33,013 bases of DNA from Flavobacteriales bacterium (GTDB lineage: Bacteria; Bacteroidota; Bacteroidia; NORP154), in contig DTRK01000111.1 of NCBI GenBank assembly GCA_012965955.1, positions 559-33,571 of the forward strand. Direction: 5' to 3'. Shown one piece after another: positions 1 to 8,215 of this stretch. Below the pieces are notes generated by a model. The model made no database searches, was not told where the DNA came from, and was given only the letters and a program-made list of their open reading frames with translations. Both the position numbers and the translations under genes were made by a program. Position 1 is the first letter of the stretch. Each line of letters opens with the position of its first letter.

Positions 1-1694
1 CCGTCATTGCCCCCAAAGCAGCTTATCTGCGTCGAATCGGAGATCACAGACGACAATACACCCGGATCCAGTATGGTTATTGTTCCAGAGCTGTCGCAGC
101 CGTTGGCATCCGTTACGGTCACCGAATATGTTCCTGCGCTGAGCCCATTTGCCGTTGCCGTTGTTTGGTTGCCGGCACTATTATCCCATAGGTAGGTGAA
201 GGCACCTGTTCCCCCACTTGCTGTAACGGTTGCGGTAGCGTCGCTAAATCCATTGCAAGAAGCGCTCGTTGAATCCAGCTGCAACAGAAGGGGAGGGGGT
301 TCCAGTACGGTTATTGTCCTTGTCGGAGTGCAGCCGGAACTGTCAGTAATTAAGACGGTATAACTACCTGCGCAGAGACCTACAGCAGTGGCGTTTGTTT
401 GCGCTGCGGGGTCATCCCATAAATAGGTGTACGGCGAAGTTCCTCCGTTAACGACAACACCCGCCTGTCCATCGCAGACGCCCGGACAGCTGGCATCTTG
501 TATCCCGGACACGGAAGTGCTTATGTACCCGGTCACTGTAATGCAAAATGAAAATGTTTGGGTGCCCAGGAAAGGGCAATTGTCATCGGTAACATCTACT
601 GTGAAGCAATGAGCAGTGGCACTGATGTCTGAGGTGTCAGGCAACCAGCAAAAATTTCCTACCGGAAGGGGACTGCCGGTAATATTGAAAGTAGTATTGG
701 GAATACCTGCGTTCCAGTTCATGGTAATTGTTTGACTAGTGTCTGGATCTATACTATTGGTGAAGAAGCAGAAAGTGTCGCCAGCGCATACGCTTGCGGT
801 GAATATCCCTGTTCCGTTGATGCCATCCACGCTGGGCAGCGTATTGGGTACAACGCAGTCAACAACTCTCAGCTGGATATCCCTGTCGATATACCCAATT
901 TGCACACCGTTTCTCCACTCTTCAACACGCACCTGCATTACCGATACTTCTCCCAATACGGTAGGTGTTATGCAAATATCTCCTGTCAGGTTATTGAAAG
1001 CCAAAGGAGGGGACGAGGTAATAGGCACTGTGGGGCCGAATCCAGCAAGATAATTAACCGTGTCTCCGGGGTTTGGCCCTGTAGTGGGAGTTACCAGTGT
1101 GTAAACCAGTGAATCTCCATCAGGATCTACAGCGCCATTGTTAAAGCAGAAAGTGGCTCCCAGACACATGAAAGGCACCGGTGTATTTGTAAAAATAGGT
1201 GAGTTATTGCAAGGGGTATTGAGATAGTCCAGGGTAGTCTCCACATAAATATTGACATTCGTAGGGTTGATCGTATTGATCGCATTGTTCCGACAGCACA
1301 GGGCATAGCTGAATGTCCAGTCGTCGCAGGTGTCGGGCAGCACAATGGTGTCGGTGTAGAGATATTGTTCCACACCGGGATAGGGGCCACCAGAGCAGGT
1401 AGTAATCAGCGTAGGACATACAGCGCCCAGCTCCTGCATGGAGACAAAAGCCAGCGTTCTGGTGAGCGTTATATTACACGAGTCTGATATGATGTCGATA
1501 TCTGGAAGTGGCTCACTACCCTGCCCGGGCGCGTTGATGCCGGCACAGTCGCGGTAAAATGTCAATGTAATGGCGAAGGTATCCCCACCCAGGCATTGGT
1601 AGGTGAGGTCCATCCCCATTGAATGAGTTGCGTGAGCCTGGATATTGGTCAAGACACACCACGCCAGAAGCAATATGCGGTGTAAGATTCGCAA
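1..1694 (-). CDS. Large secreted/adhesin protein with SprB-type repeats (partial; C-terminal part lies beyond left edge)
   Basis: Reverse-strand frame is open from ~1694 to base 1 and absent from the ORF track (no stop in window, no ATG near start). Probable TTG start gives signal peptide MRILHRILLLAWCVLTNIQAHA; then DPDGDSLVYTLVTP..., and SprB-like repeats 'SASCNGFSDATATVTASGGTGAFTYLWDNSAGNQTTATANGLSAGTYSVTVTDANGCDSSGTITI'. Confidence 0.85.
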   Translation of the reverse strand, partial: MRILHRILLLAWCVLTNIQAHATHSMGMDLTYQCLGGDTFAITLTFYRDCAGINAPGQGSEPLPDIDIISDSCNITLTRTLAFVSMQELGAVCPTLITTCSGGPYPGVEQYLYTDTIVLPDTCDDWTFSYALCCRNNAINTINPTNVNIYVETTLDYLNTPCNNSPIFTNTPVPFMCLGATFCFNNGAVDPDGDSLVYTLVTPTTGPNPGDTVNYLAGFGPTVPITSSPPLAFNNLTGDICITPTVLGEVSVMQVRVEEWRNGVQIGYIDRDIQLRVVDCVVPNTLPSVDGINGTGIFTASVCAGDTFCFFTNSIDPDTSQTITMNWNAGIPNTTFNITGSPLPVGNFCWLPDTSDISATAHCFTVDVTDDNCPFLGTQTFSFCITVTGYISTSVSGIQDASCPGVCDGQAGVVVNGGTSPYTYLWDDPAAQTNATAVGLCAGSYTVLITDSSGCTPTRTITVLEPPPLLLQLDSTSASCNGFSDATATVTASGGTGAFTYLWDNSAGNQTTATANGLSAGTYSVTVTDANGCDSSGTITILDPGVLSSVISDSTQISCFGGND

Positions 1695-1866
1695 ATGTAG
1701 GTTCTTAAGTAGTAACGGATCGTGCTTATTGCTAATGCACGACACTATTATTAAATACGTTATTTATCTAACAAGGGTACTTAGATGGTGTAGGATAAAA
1801 CCCTATTGTCAAATACTTTCTTTATAGACGGAATAACGGGCAATTAGGTGCGTTGCGAAATCATAA

Positions 1867-2298
1867 TTAGGATTTCGGTTTCTTGCGGAAAATAAAATAG
1901 CCTTTCTTCTTTGTCCAGCCACTCATGTCGAGCTCTACCCAGTTCGCCTGCAGTAACTTGCTCTCCCTCATCTGAAGAGCCATACTGATTCGTTTGAGGT
2001 AGAGTATATTGTGCTCAACTTTCCAATAGCCTCGGTGCTTGGTGAATTCTATCAGCTCGAATCCATGGTTCAATCCGGGTTTTGAGGTGTGGTAGATGTG
2101 TTTTTCAAGCACATACTGGCTATCAACCTGCAGTTCCAGGTGGTATTCGGTGTAGTAAGAGAACTTGATATGCGCATTGCCAATTTCTGTTTTATAGATG
2201 TATTTGCCCTGAATTAGTGGTTTTTGAGCATAGCCAATGACACTTACAAGCAGCAGCGCGCTTATAAAACTAAATCGCATGGCCGTGTCTAGTTTCAT
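1867..2298 (-). CDS. Hypothetical exported protein (internal Met at 2280 gives a cleaner signal peptide)
   Basis: 143-aa ORF; MRFSFISALLLVSVIGYAQ signal peptide. Confidence 0.6.
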   Translation of the reverse strand: MKLDTAMRFSFISALLLVSVIGYAQKPLIQGKYIYKTEIGNAHIKFSYYTEYHLELQVDSQYVLEKHIYHTSKPGLNHGFELIEFTKHRGYWKVEHNILYLKRISMALQMRESKLLQANWVELDMSGWTKKKGYFIFRKKPKS

Positions 2299-2792
2299 TC
2301 GGGATTCATTACACCTGTATCCACCATTATCTTTGTGGCTTTTGTTATTGTTTCCTCATCCACACTGACGGTGCCCGGCAGCAGGATCAACCTTTTACGT
2401 AGGTTGCCCTTGCTGTCTTTAAAAATTACTTCGAAACGGGCCCGGGAAATTCCCCATATTCCTTTCTTAAATAAGACGTTTTGAATATCGGATCGGTTGA
2501 TGAGCGGAGTGCCAGAGAAGTTAATACTTCGAACAATGCCGTTGACCAACATGAGGCCGATACCCCCAAATACGATGGTGAGGGGCATATTACCCGTGAC
2601 ATAATTGGTGTATGCGGAGAAGAGCAATCCAGCGGCGATTACGCCATACATTATCAAAACACGCGATGTATGCTCTTTTACCACGATATCTGCGAGGTTT
2701 CCAATCTCCCCTGTTCTGGAGAAGACGATCTTGTCTGGCAGGATATGGCAGTACCCTGTCTTGGTTCTAAATTTCTGTTCTTTTCCTCCCAT
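2295..2792 (-). CDS. Hypothetical membrane protein
   Basis: 165-aa ORF with two hydrophobic stretches; ATGA overlap with downstream ORF. Confidence 0.6.
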   Translation of the reverse strand: MGGKEQKFRTKTGYCHILPDKIVFSRTGEIGNLADIVVKEHTSRVLIMYGVIAAGLLFSAYTNYVTGNMPLTIVFGGIGLMLVNGIVRSINFSGTPLINRSDIQNVLFKKGIWGISRARFEVIFKDSKGNLRKRLILLPGTVSVDEETITKATKIMVDTGVMNPE

Positions 2793-2836
2793 GATCTTTC
2801 AGGCCGGAAATTTAGAAAATTACGCTGAACACTTTA

Positions 2837-2867
2837 TTGTAGGGGTGAAATAAATGTTATAAATTTG
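2837..2867 (+). promoter_or_regulatory. Bacteroidota-type promoter of the initiator tRNA
   Basis: TTG (2837-2839), 20-bp spacer, TAAATTTG (2860-2867), matching the known -33 TTG / -7 TAnnTTTG consensus; tRNA begins 9 nt downstream. Confidence 0.6.
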
Positions 2868-2875
2868 CAGCACAT

Positions 2876-2948
<73 letters not shown>

Positions 2949-2957
2949 CAAGGAAAA

Positions 2958-2984
2958 ACCTTGCACGAAGTGCAGGGTTTTTTT
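2958..2984 (+). terminator. Rho-independent terminator after tRNA
   Basis: ACCTTGCAC-GAA-GTGCAGGGT stem followed by TTTTTTT. Confidence 0.85.
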
Positions 2985-3034
2985 ATGCCCATAAAAAAAT
3001 CCCATGATCGCGTAGCGAGGGAGGTTTTCCTTGT

Positions 3035-3189
3035 TAAGCCCCCCCTACTCAGGACCAATTCCAGCGCGAAGCGATGGAATTGAATCCTGTCCCCTTGGGA
3101 CACGTGGGGGGACACTTTTTCGAATTTGCTCCCATTTTTCATAGATTTACTTACCTTATCTCCTTAATCCACCAATCCACTATTTCGCC
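3035..3189. repeat. Direct repeat copy 1 (hairpin-rich, pairs with 8469-8618)
   Basis: Near identity with 8469-8600: '...TCAGGACCAATT..GCGAAG.GATGGAATTGAATCCTGTCCCC..GGGACACGTGGGGGGACACTTTTTC.AATTTGCTCCCATTTTTCATAGATTTACTTA...', both ending just before an ATGAA. Confidence 0.9.
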
Positions 3190-3219
3190 ATGAAAAGGCT
3201 ACTCATTCTTGCGACATAA
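3190..3219 (+). pseudogene. Truncated signal-peptide leader (MKRLLILAT*) directly after repeat copy 1
   Basis: ATGAAAAGGCTACTCATTCTTGCGACATAA, positioned like the ATG of the intact ORF after repeat copy 2 (8619). Confidence 0.35.
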
Positions 3220-3264
3220 ATCGGTATTGTCCTTTGCTTATTGGCACGATAAATCGTATTATTG

Positions 3265-3286
3265 TATTTAAGGAATTGCTTAAATA
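3265..3286. promoter_or_regulatory. 22-bp dyad, candidate operator upstream of the MbnP/MbnH-like operon
   Basis: TATTTAAG-GAATTG-CTTAAATA, perfect 8-bp arms; near-identical dyad at 11965-11986. Confidence 0.6.
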
Positions 3287-3328
3287 ATTTTTCAAATAGC
3301 TTATCGGGAGTTAATTAATCACAAGACA

Positions 3329-4312
3329 ATGCACAAACTACTACTTACAATTTCGTGTTGCATATTTGCTGTATCTATTCAAGCGCAAAGCAATATTAAC
3401 TTGATACTGAATCACAAATTCGATGGAGTTCCATTGGTCTATAATGATAATTATACGGATGATCAAGGAAGAGCAGTGAATTTCAATAGAGTGCAGTATT
3501 ATCTTTCATCTTTGGTTATTACGCATGATGGAGGACAAACGACTCCGCTAACTGATGTTTATGTGCTGACCAATGGAAACGTCAGCTATTACCCCTTGGG
3601 CTCATTTGCTATTGACAGCGTTGAATCTATAAAGCTTGATCTGGGTGTTGACGCCGTGGCAAACGCTGGAAACACCAGTAACTATCCGTCTTCGCATCCC
3701 CTTGGTCCACAATCTCCGGTGATGGATTGGAATTGGCCATCTGGATATTTCTTTCTGGTCTTAAATGGACAGGTTGATAGTGATGCTGATAGCACGCCAG
3801 ATAAAGTTTTTGAGATGAACGCAATTGGGGATGTTATGTTAACGAATGTTGAAGTGACCGTTAGCTCTGGTGCCGTAGGCAATACGCTGGATATCGCCAT
3901 GGATGTTCATGTAGATAATTGGATAAACAACATTGATTTGACATCTGTTTCGGTAGATCATAGTAGTAGTAATACCAATCAAGAGATGTGTCAAAATACG
4001 GATACCTATACTGTTTTTGAAGGCATTGAGCAGGCACCTCTTGTGGGAGTGGAGAAGGCTAAGGGACCACGTTCATATGTAACCGCTGATTATACAATGG
4101 CCTATGCACCTGTTCTCAATTACAATTTATCTAGCAAGCTGCCCAGTACTCTCGTGATTACCGATGCTTCGGGAAAGCGGGTTATTGAAGAAGCTAATGT
4201 TGGATTTGAGGGAAATTATTTCATCCTGAAGGAGCTGAAGAGTGGGGTATACTTTGCCACCTTCAGTAATGAGAAGGAGATTTTAACGTGTAAGTTCCTT
4301 GTTCAGAGATAG
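3329..4312 (+). CDS. MbnP-like copper-associated protein with T9SS C-terminal sorting domain
   Basis: Signal peptide; MbnP-like signatures 'VQYYLSSLVI', 'LDLGVDAVANAG', 'HPLGPQSPVMDWNWPSGYFFLVLNG'; tail 'LVITDASGKRVIEE...LKSGVYFATFSNEKEILTCKFLVQR' is type-A T9SS sorting domain-like. Confidence 0.75.
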   Translation: MHKLLLTISCCIFAVSIQAQSNINLILNHKFDGVPLVYNDNYTDDQGRAVNFNRVQYYLSSLVITHDGGQTTPLTDVYVLTNGNVSYYPLGSFAIDSVESIKLDLGVDAVANAGNTSNYPSSHPLGPQSPVMDWNWPSGYFFLVLNGQVDSDADSTPDKVFEMNAIGDVMLTNVEVTVSSGAVGNTLDIAMDVHVDNWINNIDLTSVSVDHSSSNTNQEMCQNTDTYTVFEGIEQAPLVGVEKAKGPRSYVTADYTMAYAPVLNYNLSSKLPSTLVITDASGKRVIEEANVGFEGNYFILKELKSGVYFATFSNEKEILTCKFLVQR

Positions 4313-5292
4313 TGAAGAAGCTCTTTGCTCTCTCTTTAATATTCTTATTGGCAATTGGGATTCTGTCTTTTTCAGAGGACCCAATCCTGAAAATACCTCT
4401 GGGTTTTCCCTCGCCACCGATACCGGAAGACAATCAGTTAACTAACTCTAGAATTGCCCTTGGCAAGAAGCTATTCTTTGATAAGGTAATGTCTAGGGAC
4501 TCCACTTTGTCATGTGCTACTTGTCACAAACCTGAATATGCTTTTACGGATCGACTTGAAAAGGCTGTTGGAATACGGAATCAGCAAGTAAGTAGAAACG
4601 CTCCAACACTTGCTAACGTTGTTTACCTTGATAAGTTACTCCTAGATGCGGTAAACCCGTCATTAGAGGCCCAGGTTATGGTACCTATTCACGAGAAGAA
4701 TGAATTTGACTTTCATATCATCCTTGTGGCAGAAAGGATGAAAAAAAATCCGGAATATGTTAAACTCTGTGAGGACGCGTACCAATCTGAGCCAAATCCT
4801 TATGCCATCACGCATTCTATCGCTTGTTATGAGCGGACTCTTATCAGTGGCAATTCCGCTTATGATCAATTCAAATATCAAGGAGATAGTACAGCCTTAA
4901 ACTCAGAAGAGAGGAGAGGAATGAGTTTATTTTTTAATGAACTATACTGTGCCAGCTGTCACGGTGGATTTAATTTTTCTGATCAAGCGCTGACAAACAA
5001 CGGCCTCTATGAATCATATGCCGACTCAGGAAGGATTCGACTCACAGGTTTGGAAACAGACAGGGCCGTTTTCAGAGTGCCAACGCTAAGGAATATTGCC
5101 GTTACTTATCCATATATGCACGACGGGGGCGTGGAGTCTTTGGATGAAGTGATTGAACATTACATGTCAGGTGGGAAGACTCATCCGAACAAAAGTTCTA
5201 TTATTCAACCTTTCCAACTCACAAAGGAAAAGAAGGAAGATTTGATAGCGTTCTTACATTCACTCACCGATTCCTCTTTTATATCCCACTAG
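4312..5292 (+). CDS. MbnH-like diheme cytochrome c peroxidase
   Basis: Two CxxCH haem motifs (CATCH, CASCH), 'RNAPTLANV', 'VPTLRNIAVTYPYMHDGGV'; GTG start overlaps upstream stop (TAGTG), so probably translationally coupled. Confidence 0.85.
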   Translation: MKKLFALSLIFLLAIGILSFSEDPILKIPLGFPSPPIPEDNQLTNSRIALGKKLFFDKVMSRDSTLSCATCHKPEYAFTDRLEKAVGIRNQQVSRNAPTLANVVYLDKLLLDAVNPSLEAQVMVPIHEKNEFDFHIILVAERMKKNPEYVKLCEDAYQSEPNPYAITHSIACYERTLISGNSAYDQFKYQGDSTALNSEERRGMSLFFNELYCASCHGGFNFSDQALTNNGLYESYADSGRIRLTGLETDRAVFRVPTLRNIAVTYPYMHDGGVESLDEVIEHYMSGGKTHPNKSSIIQPFQLTKEKKEDLIAFLHSLTDSSFISH

Positions 5293-5302
5293 AGCTGGGT
5301 AG

Positions 5303-7024
5303 CTATATTTTCAGGAATTTACCGCTATACTGTTTGTTGATCGATCTCACTACAACTGTATATAGTCCGGCTTGGAGCTTCGATACATCAAATGAAACTT
5401 GAAGATTATCTGGAGTATGAAGGTAAGATTGCACTTTTTGCCCTAGTATGTTATACACTTCGACTTCAAGTGTTTGAACGCTATCAAAGCGCCCTGACCC
5501 TATGCTGATAATGTCCGAACTTGGATTGGGAGATACAGAAATCTGTTGAGTTCCCATGATTTCTGGGACCGAGACAGCGTTGGTATCAATTACCAGAAAG
5601 TGTCCCATCATTCCTTCATCTTCATGATGAAGAATATGACAATGGAACATATAAGGATCGGTAGGATGTGCAAATCTTTCAAATTGCGTAATAAATCGTA
5701 CTGTATCTCCGGGCATCACAAGAACCACATCTTTTTGACCGTGTTGTCCTGGTGCTGGTGGGTTTCCATTTACATCTAAAACGTAGAACTGGATATCGTG
5801 AATATGGAACGGATGCGCCAACTCTGTCTGATTGATCAATCTCCAAATTTCAACTTCATCCAGAAAGCAAGTAACGTTGATAGAATCCATGTCAAAGGGA
5901 GCGTTATTGATCAGGAAAGGGCCCTCCACAGGAGATGCAAACAAGGTATTCGTATCGAGCGTAAAGACCATATCTCTCGAAACATCAACATCCGCTTCAT
6001 TCCAAGGATTAAGTGGAGCAAATGAGCTGGGGATACTGGTCACGGGGTTTGTTGTCGGTGCCACCACATCCAAGCGCAGCAAATTGTAGTCATTGCCATT
6101 AAGGGGGTTAGAATAATAACCTGGAAGCGTATCGCTTACTCCGGCAACTGGTCCGCCAATTATGCCATCTTCAAGCTCAGAGGCAAAACTCTTGAGGAAT
6201 ATGCTTTGCCCCTGTAGAGCAGATAGGTCGATCAATATCTCTGCTCGTTCGCCGGTAGAAAGTCTTAAACGTGTCATGCTCACCGGTTGGTCTAACAATC
6301 CTCCATCCGTTGCAATTTGATAGAATGGAAGATCCCCTTCCAGACCAAATAAGAAGCTGCGAGAAGATGCTGTGGCCAGTAACCTTAACCTGATAACTTG
6401 GGAAGGTACTTCCACGTAGGGATCTATGGTCCCGTTGATGAGTATGGTACTGTCGTAGGAATTAAAAGAAGCGAGCTGGTAAAAAGCGTCAAAAGATTTG
6501 GACTGCACGATCAGTGGAATGTCGTCAACCCCATATGTTCTGGGTAAATCATAAGTGGATTCTATACTGTCGCGAATAATAATCATCCCCGCTAGTCCCT
6601 TGGTCACCTGAAGCTCTGTATTCTCATGAAGATGTGGATGAAACCAATATGTGGCGGCATCATTACGCACTTTGAAGCTGGGGCTCCATGTTGTGCCAGG
6701 GTCAATGACTTGATGTGGTCCACCATCATTAGCAGCACTGATGTGAAATCCGTGCCAGTGCATAGTGGTGCTGATATTCAGATCATTTATTACGTTGAGA
6801 GTAATGCTATCTCCTTTGTTCATAAGCAAAACTGGCGCAAGGATATCTCCATTCATGCCATAAGTGTCGGTGACGTTCGGTGGAAAAAATACCTTGCTAC
6901 TATATGCAACGGTTAGGTTATAGATCGGTCCGTTAAGAGTATCGGGGATGTAAAGAGGATTTTGGGCCTTGGCAGTGACCAACGTGATAAGCAATACCAA
7001 AGATGGAATTATGGACCTGGTCAT
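5303..7024 (-). CDS. Multicopper oxidase (CueO/bilirubin-oxidase-like) with T9SS sorting domain
   Basis: Copper-site motifs MHWHGFHIS, YWFHPHLHENT, HPFHIHDIQF, MFHCHILHHEDEGMMGHF; C-terminal 'ISVSPNPSSDIISI...LQAGLYTVVVRSINKQYSGKFLKI'. Confidence 0.9.
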   Translation of the reverse strand: MTRSIIPSLVLLITLVTAKAQNPLYIPDTLNGPIYNLTVAYSSKVFFPPNVTDTYGMNGDILAPVLLMNKGDSITLNVINDLNISTTMHWHGFHISAANDGGPHQVIDPGTTWSPSFKVRNDAATYWFHPHLHENTELQVTKGLAGMIIIRDSIESTYDLPRTYGVDDIPLIVQSKSFDAFYQLASFNSYDSTILINGTIDPYVEVPSQVIRLRLLATASSRSFLFGLEGDLPFYQIATDGGLLDQPVSMTRLRLSTGERAEILIDLSALQGQSIFLKSFASELEDGIIGGPVAGVSDTLPGYYSNPLNGNDYNLLRLDVVAPTTNPVTSIPSSFAPLNPWNEADVDVSRDMVFTLDTNTLFASPVEGPFLINNAPFDMDSINVTCFLDEVEIWRLINQTELAHPFHIHDIQFYVLDVNGNPPAPGQHGQKDVVLVMPGDTVRFITQFERFAHPTDPYMFHCHILHHEDEGMMGHFLVIDTNAVSVPEIMGTQQISVSPNPSSDIISIGSGRFDSVQTLEVEVYNILGQKVQSYLHTPDNLQVSFDVSKLQAGLYTVVVRSINKQYSGKFLKI

Positions 7025-7063
7025 TGTCAGAACTGAATCAAAACGATATATATCCGGAAGGTT

Positions 7064-7834
7064 CTATCGTAGAACAGTGAACTTATGCTGCTCCATAATT
7101 CCATCGGATTTAATAGTTAGAAAATATACTCCGTTGGCCAAGGTGGAGATATTGATCATTTCATTGATTTCTCGACCTTCGACAATTGATTGAAGACGCC
7201 CTTGAGAATCGATGATCTGAATCTGAAAATCATTGGGTTTGGCAGAAGCAAATTGTACTCGAAGGGCATCCCTCGCAGGATTAGGACTTAATTGTAATAC
7301 CGGTGAAGTGCTTGAATATTCACCAACACCAGGCAGAACCCCGTAAAAGTTCCTTATAGCATTTGCTATCGTATTTGTATCATTTGCTCCGAAGCCAGTG
7401 TTGTTAAGAAAAAGTACTTCATGTGTTGCGCCGGCTACCACCACCACAGTAGGCATAGCCATCCCTCCATAGTATGCAACCTGATAAGCCCCAGAGTCGA
7501 AGGGAACCGAGTTATATCCATTAGCGGTTACCCAATTAGAAATATCGGTACATGAATAGGCATCGTCGAAACCAAAATGATAAAAGCGTACTTGACCAGG
7601 AAACTCTATATCCATTTGGTCATGCATCTCATCCAATTTATCTCCTGCGGTGATACAAGAGCCACAGGAAAGCATGAAGAATTCAATGATTACAACATTA
7701 TTCGAATCTAAAGTTGCAAATAGGTTGTGATAAATACCATTGCAATCGTCGGTGGTAAAATCCAGTGCTGTAGTCTGAGCCTTTGCTATTAGCATGATCA
7801 TTAACAAGAACAATGTGATTGCTATCCTCTTCAT
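7064..7834 (-). CDS. Thioredoxin-fold protein with T9SS sorting domain
   Basis: 'NVVIIEFFMLSCGSCITAGDKLDEMHDQM' CxxC motif, 'AMPTVVVVAG' cis-Pro-like loop; tail 'LQLSPNPARDALRV...LANGVYFLTIKSDGIMEQHKFTVLR'. 39-bp gap to the MCO gene suggests an operon. Confidence 0.75.
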   Translation of the reverse strand: MKRIAITLFLLMIMLIAKAQTTALDFTTDDCNGIYHNLFATLDSNNVVIIEFFMLSCGSCITAGDKLDEMHDQMDIEFPGQVRFYHFGFDDAYSCTDISNWVTANGYNSVPFDSGAYQVAYYGGMAMPTVVVVAGATHEVLFLNNTGFGANDTNTIANAIRNFYGVLPGVGEYSSTSPVLQLSPNPARDALRVQFASAKPNDFQIQIIDSQGRLQSIVEGREINEMINISTLANGVYFLTIKSDGIMEQHKFTVLR

Positions 7835-8081
7835 TATTACATTTTATTGCAAGTTATAAATTTTCCCGGGTATTCTCCCGGCACTCCAATACAAGAGAGG
7901 TTAACCATTCAGAATTTATCAAATCTGATTGATCTTTTAGGTGGTCTCGGCTCATTAAGCGAGTAGGTGTGGCTCCAATTGATCGAGACTATAATTTTAA
8001 CAATTCATCCTTCGGTCTACTAACAATAATATAAAAATAATAGAAATGGAATGATAGAGAGTCGCCATATACCTGATAAAC

Positions 8082-8213
8082 TCATTTCACAACAACCATT
8101 CTTTTTGTGTCCACCAACCCTCCATCAACCTCAACACTGTACAGATAGGATCATCTGGCAAGTTAGTTGTCGATATTATCAGCAACTTGAACAGTATAAG
8201 AACCAGCAGGAAT
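8082..8213 (-). pseudogene. Remnant of a T9SS-sorted protein C-terminus
   Basis: Reverse strand reads NIPAGSYTVQVADNIDN* then, after frame disruption, DDPILYSVEVDGGLVDTKRMVVVK*, a typical sorting-domain ending. Confidence 0.55.
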
Positions 8214-8215
8214 AT

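Noticed and set aside
732-1112. Overlapping plus-strand ORFs of 126 and 104 aa
   Set aside because: Antisense to the continuous SprB-like minus frame, which has recognisable domains.
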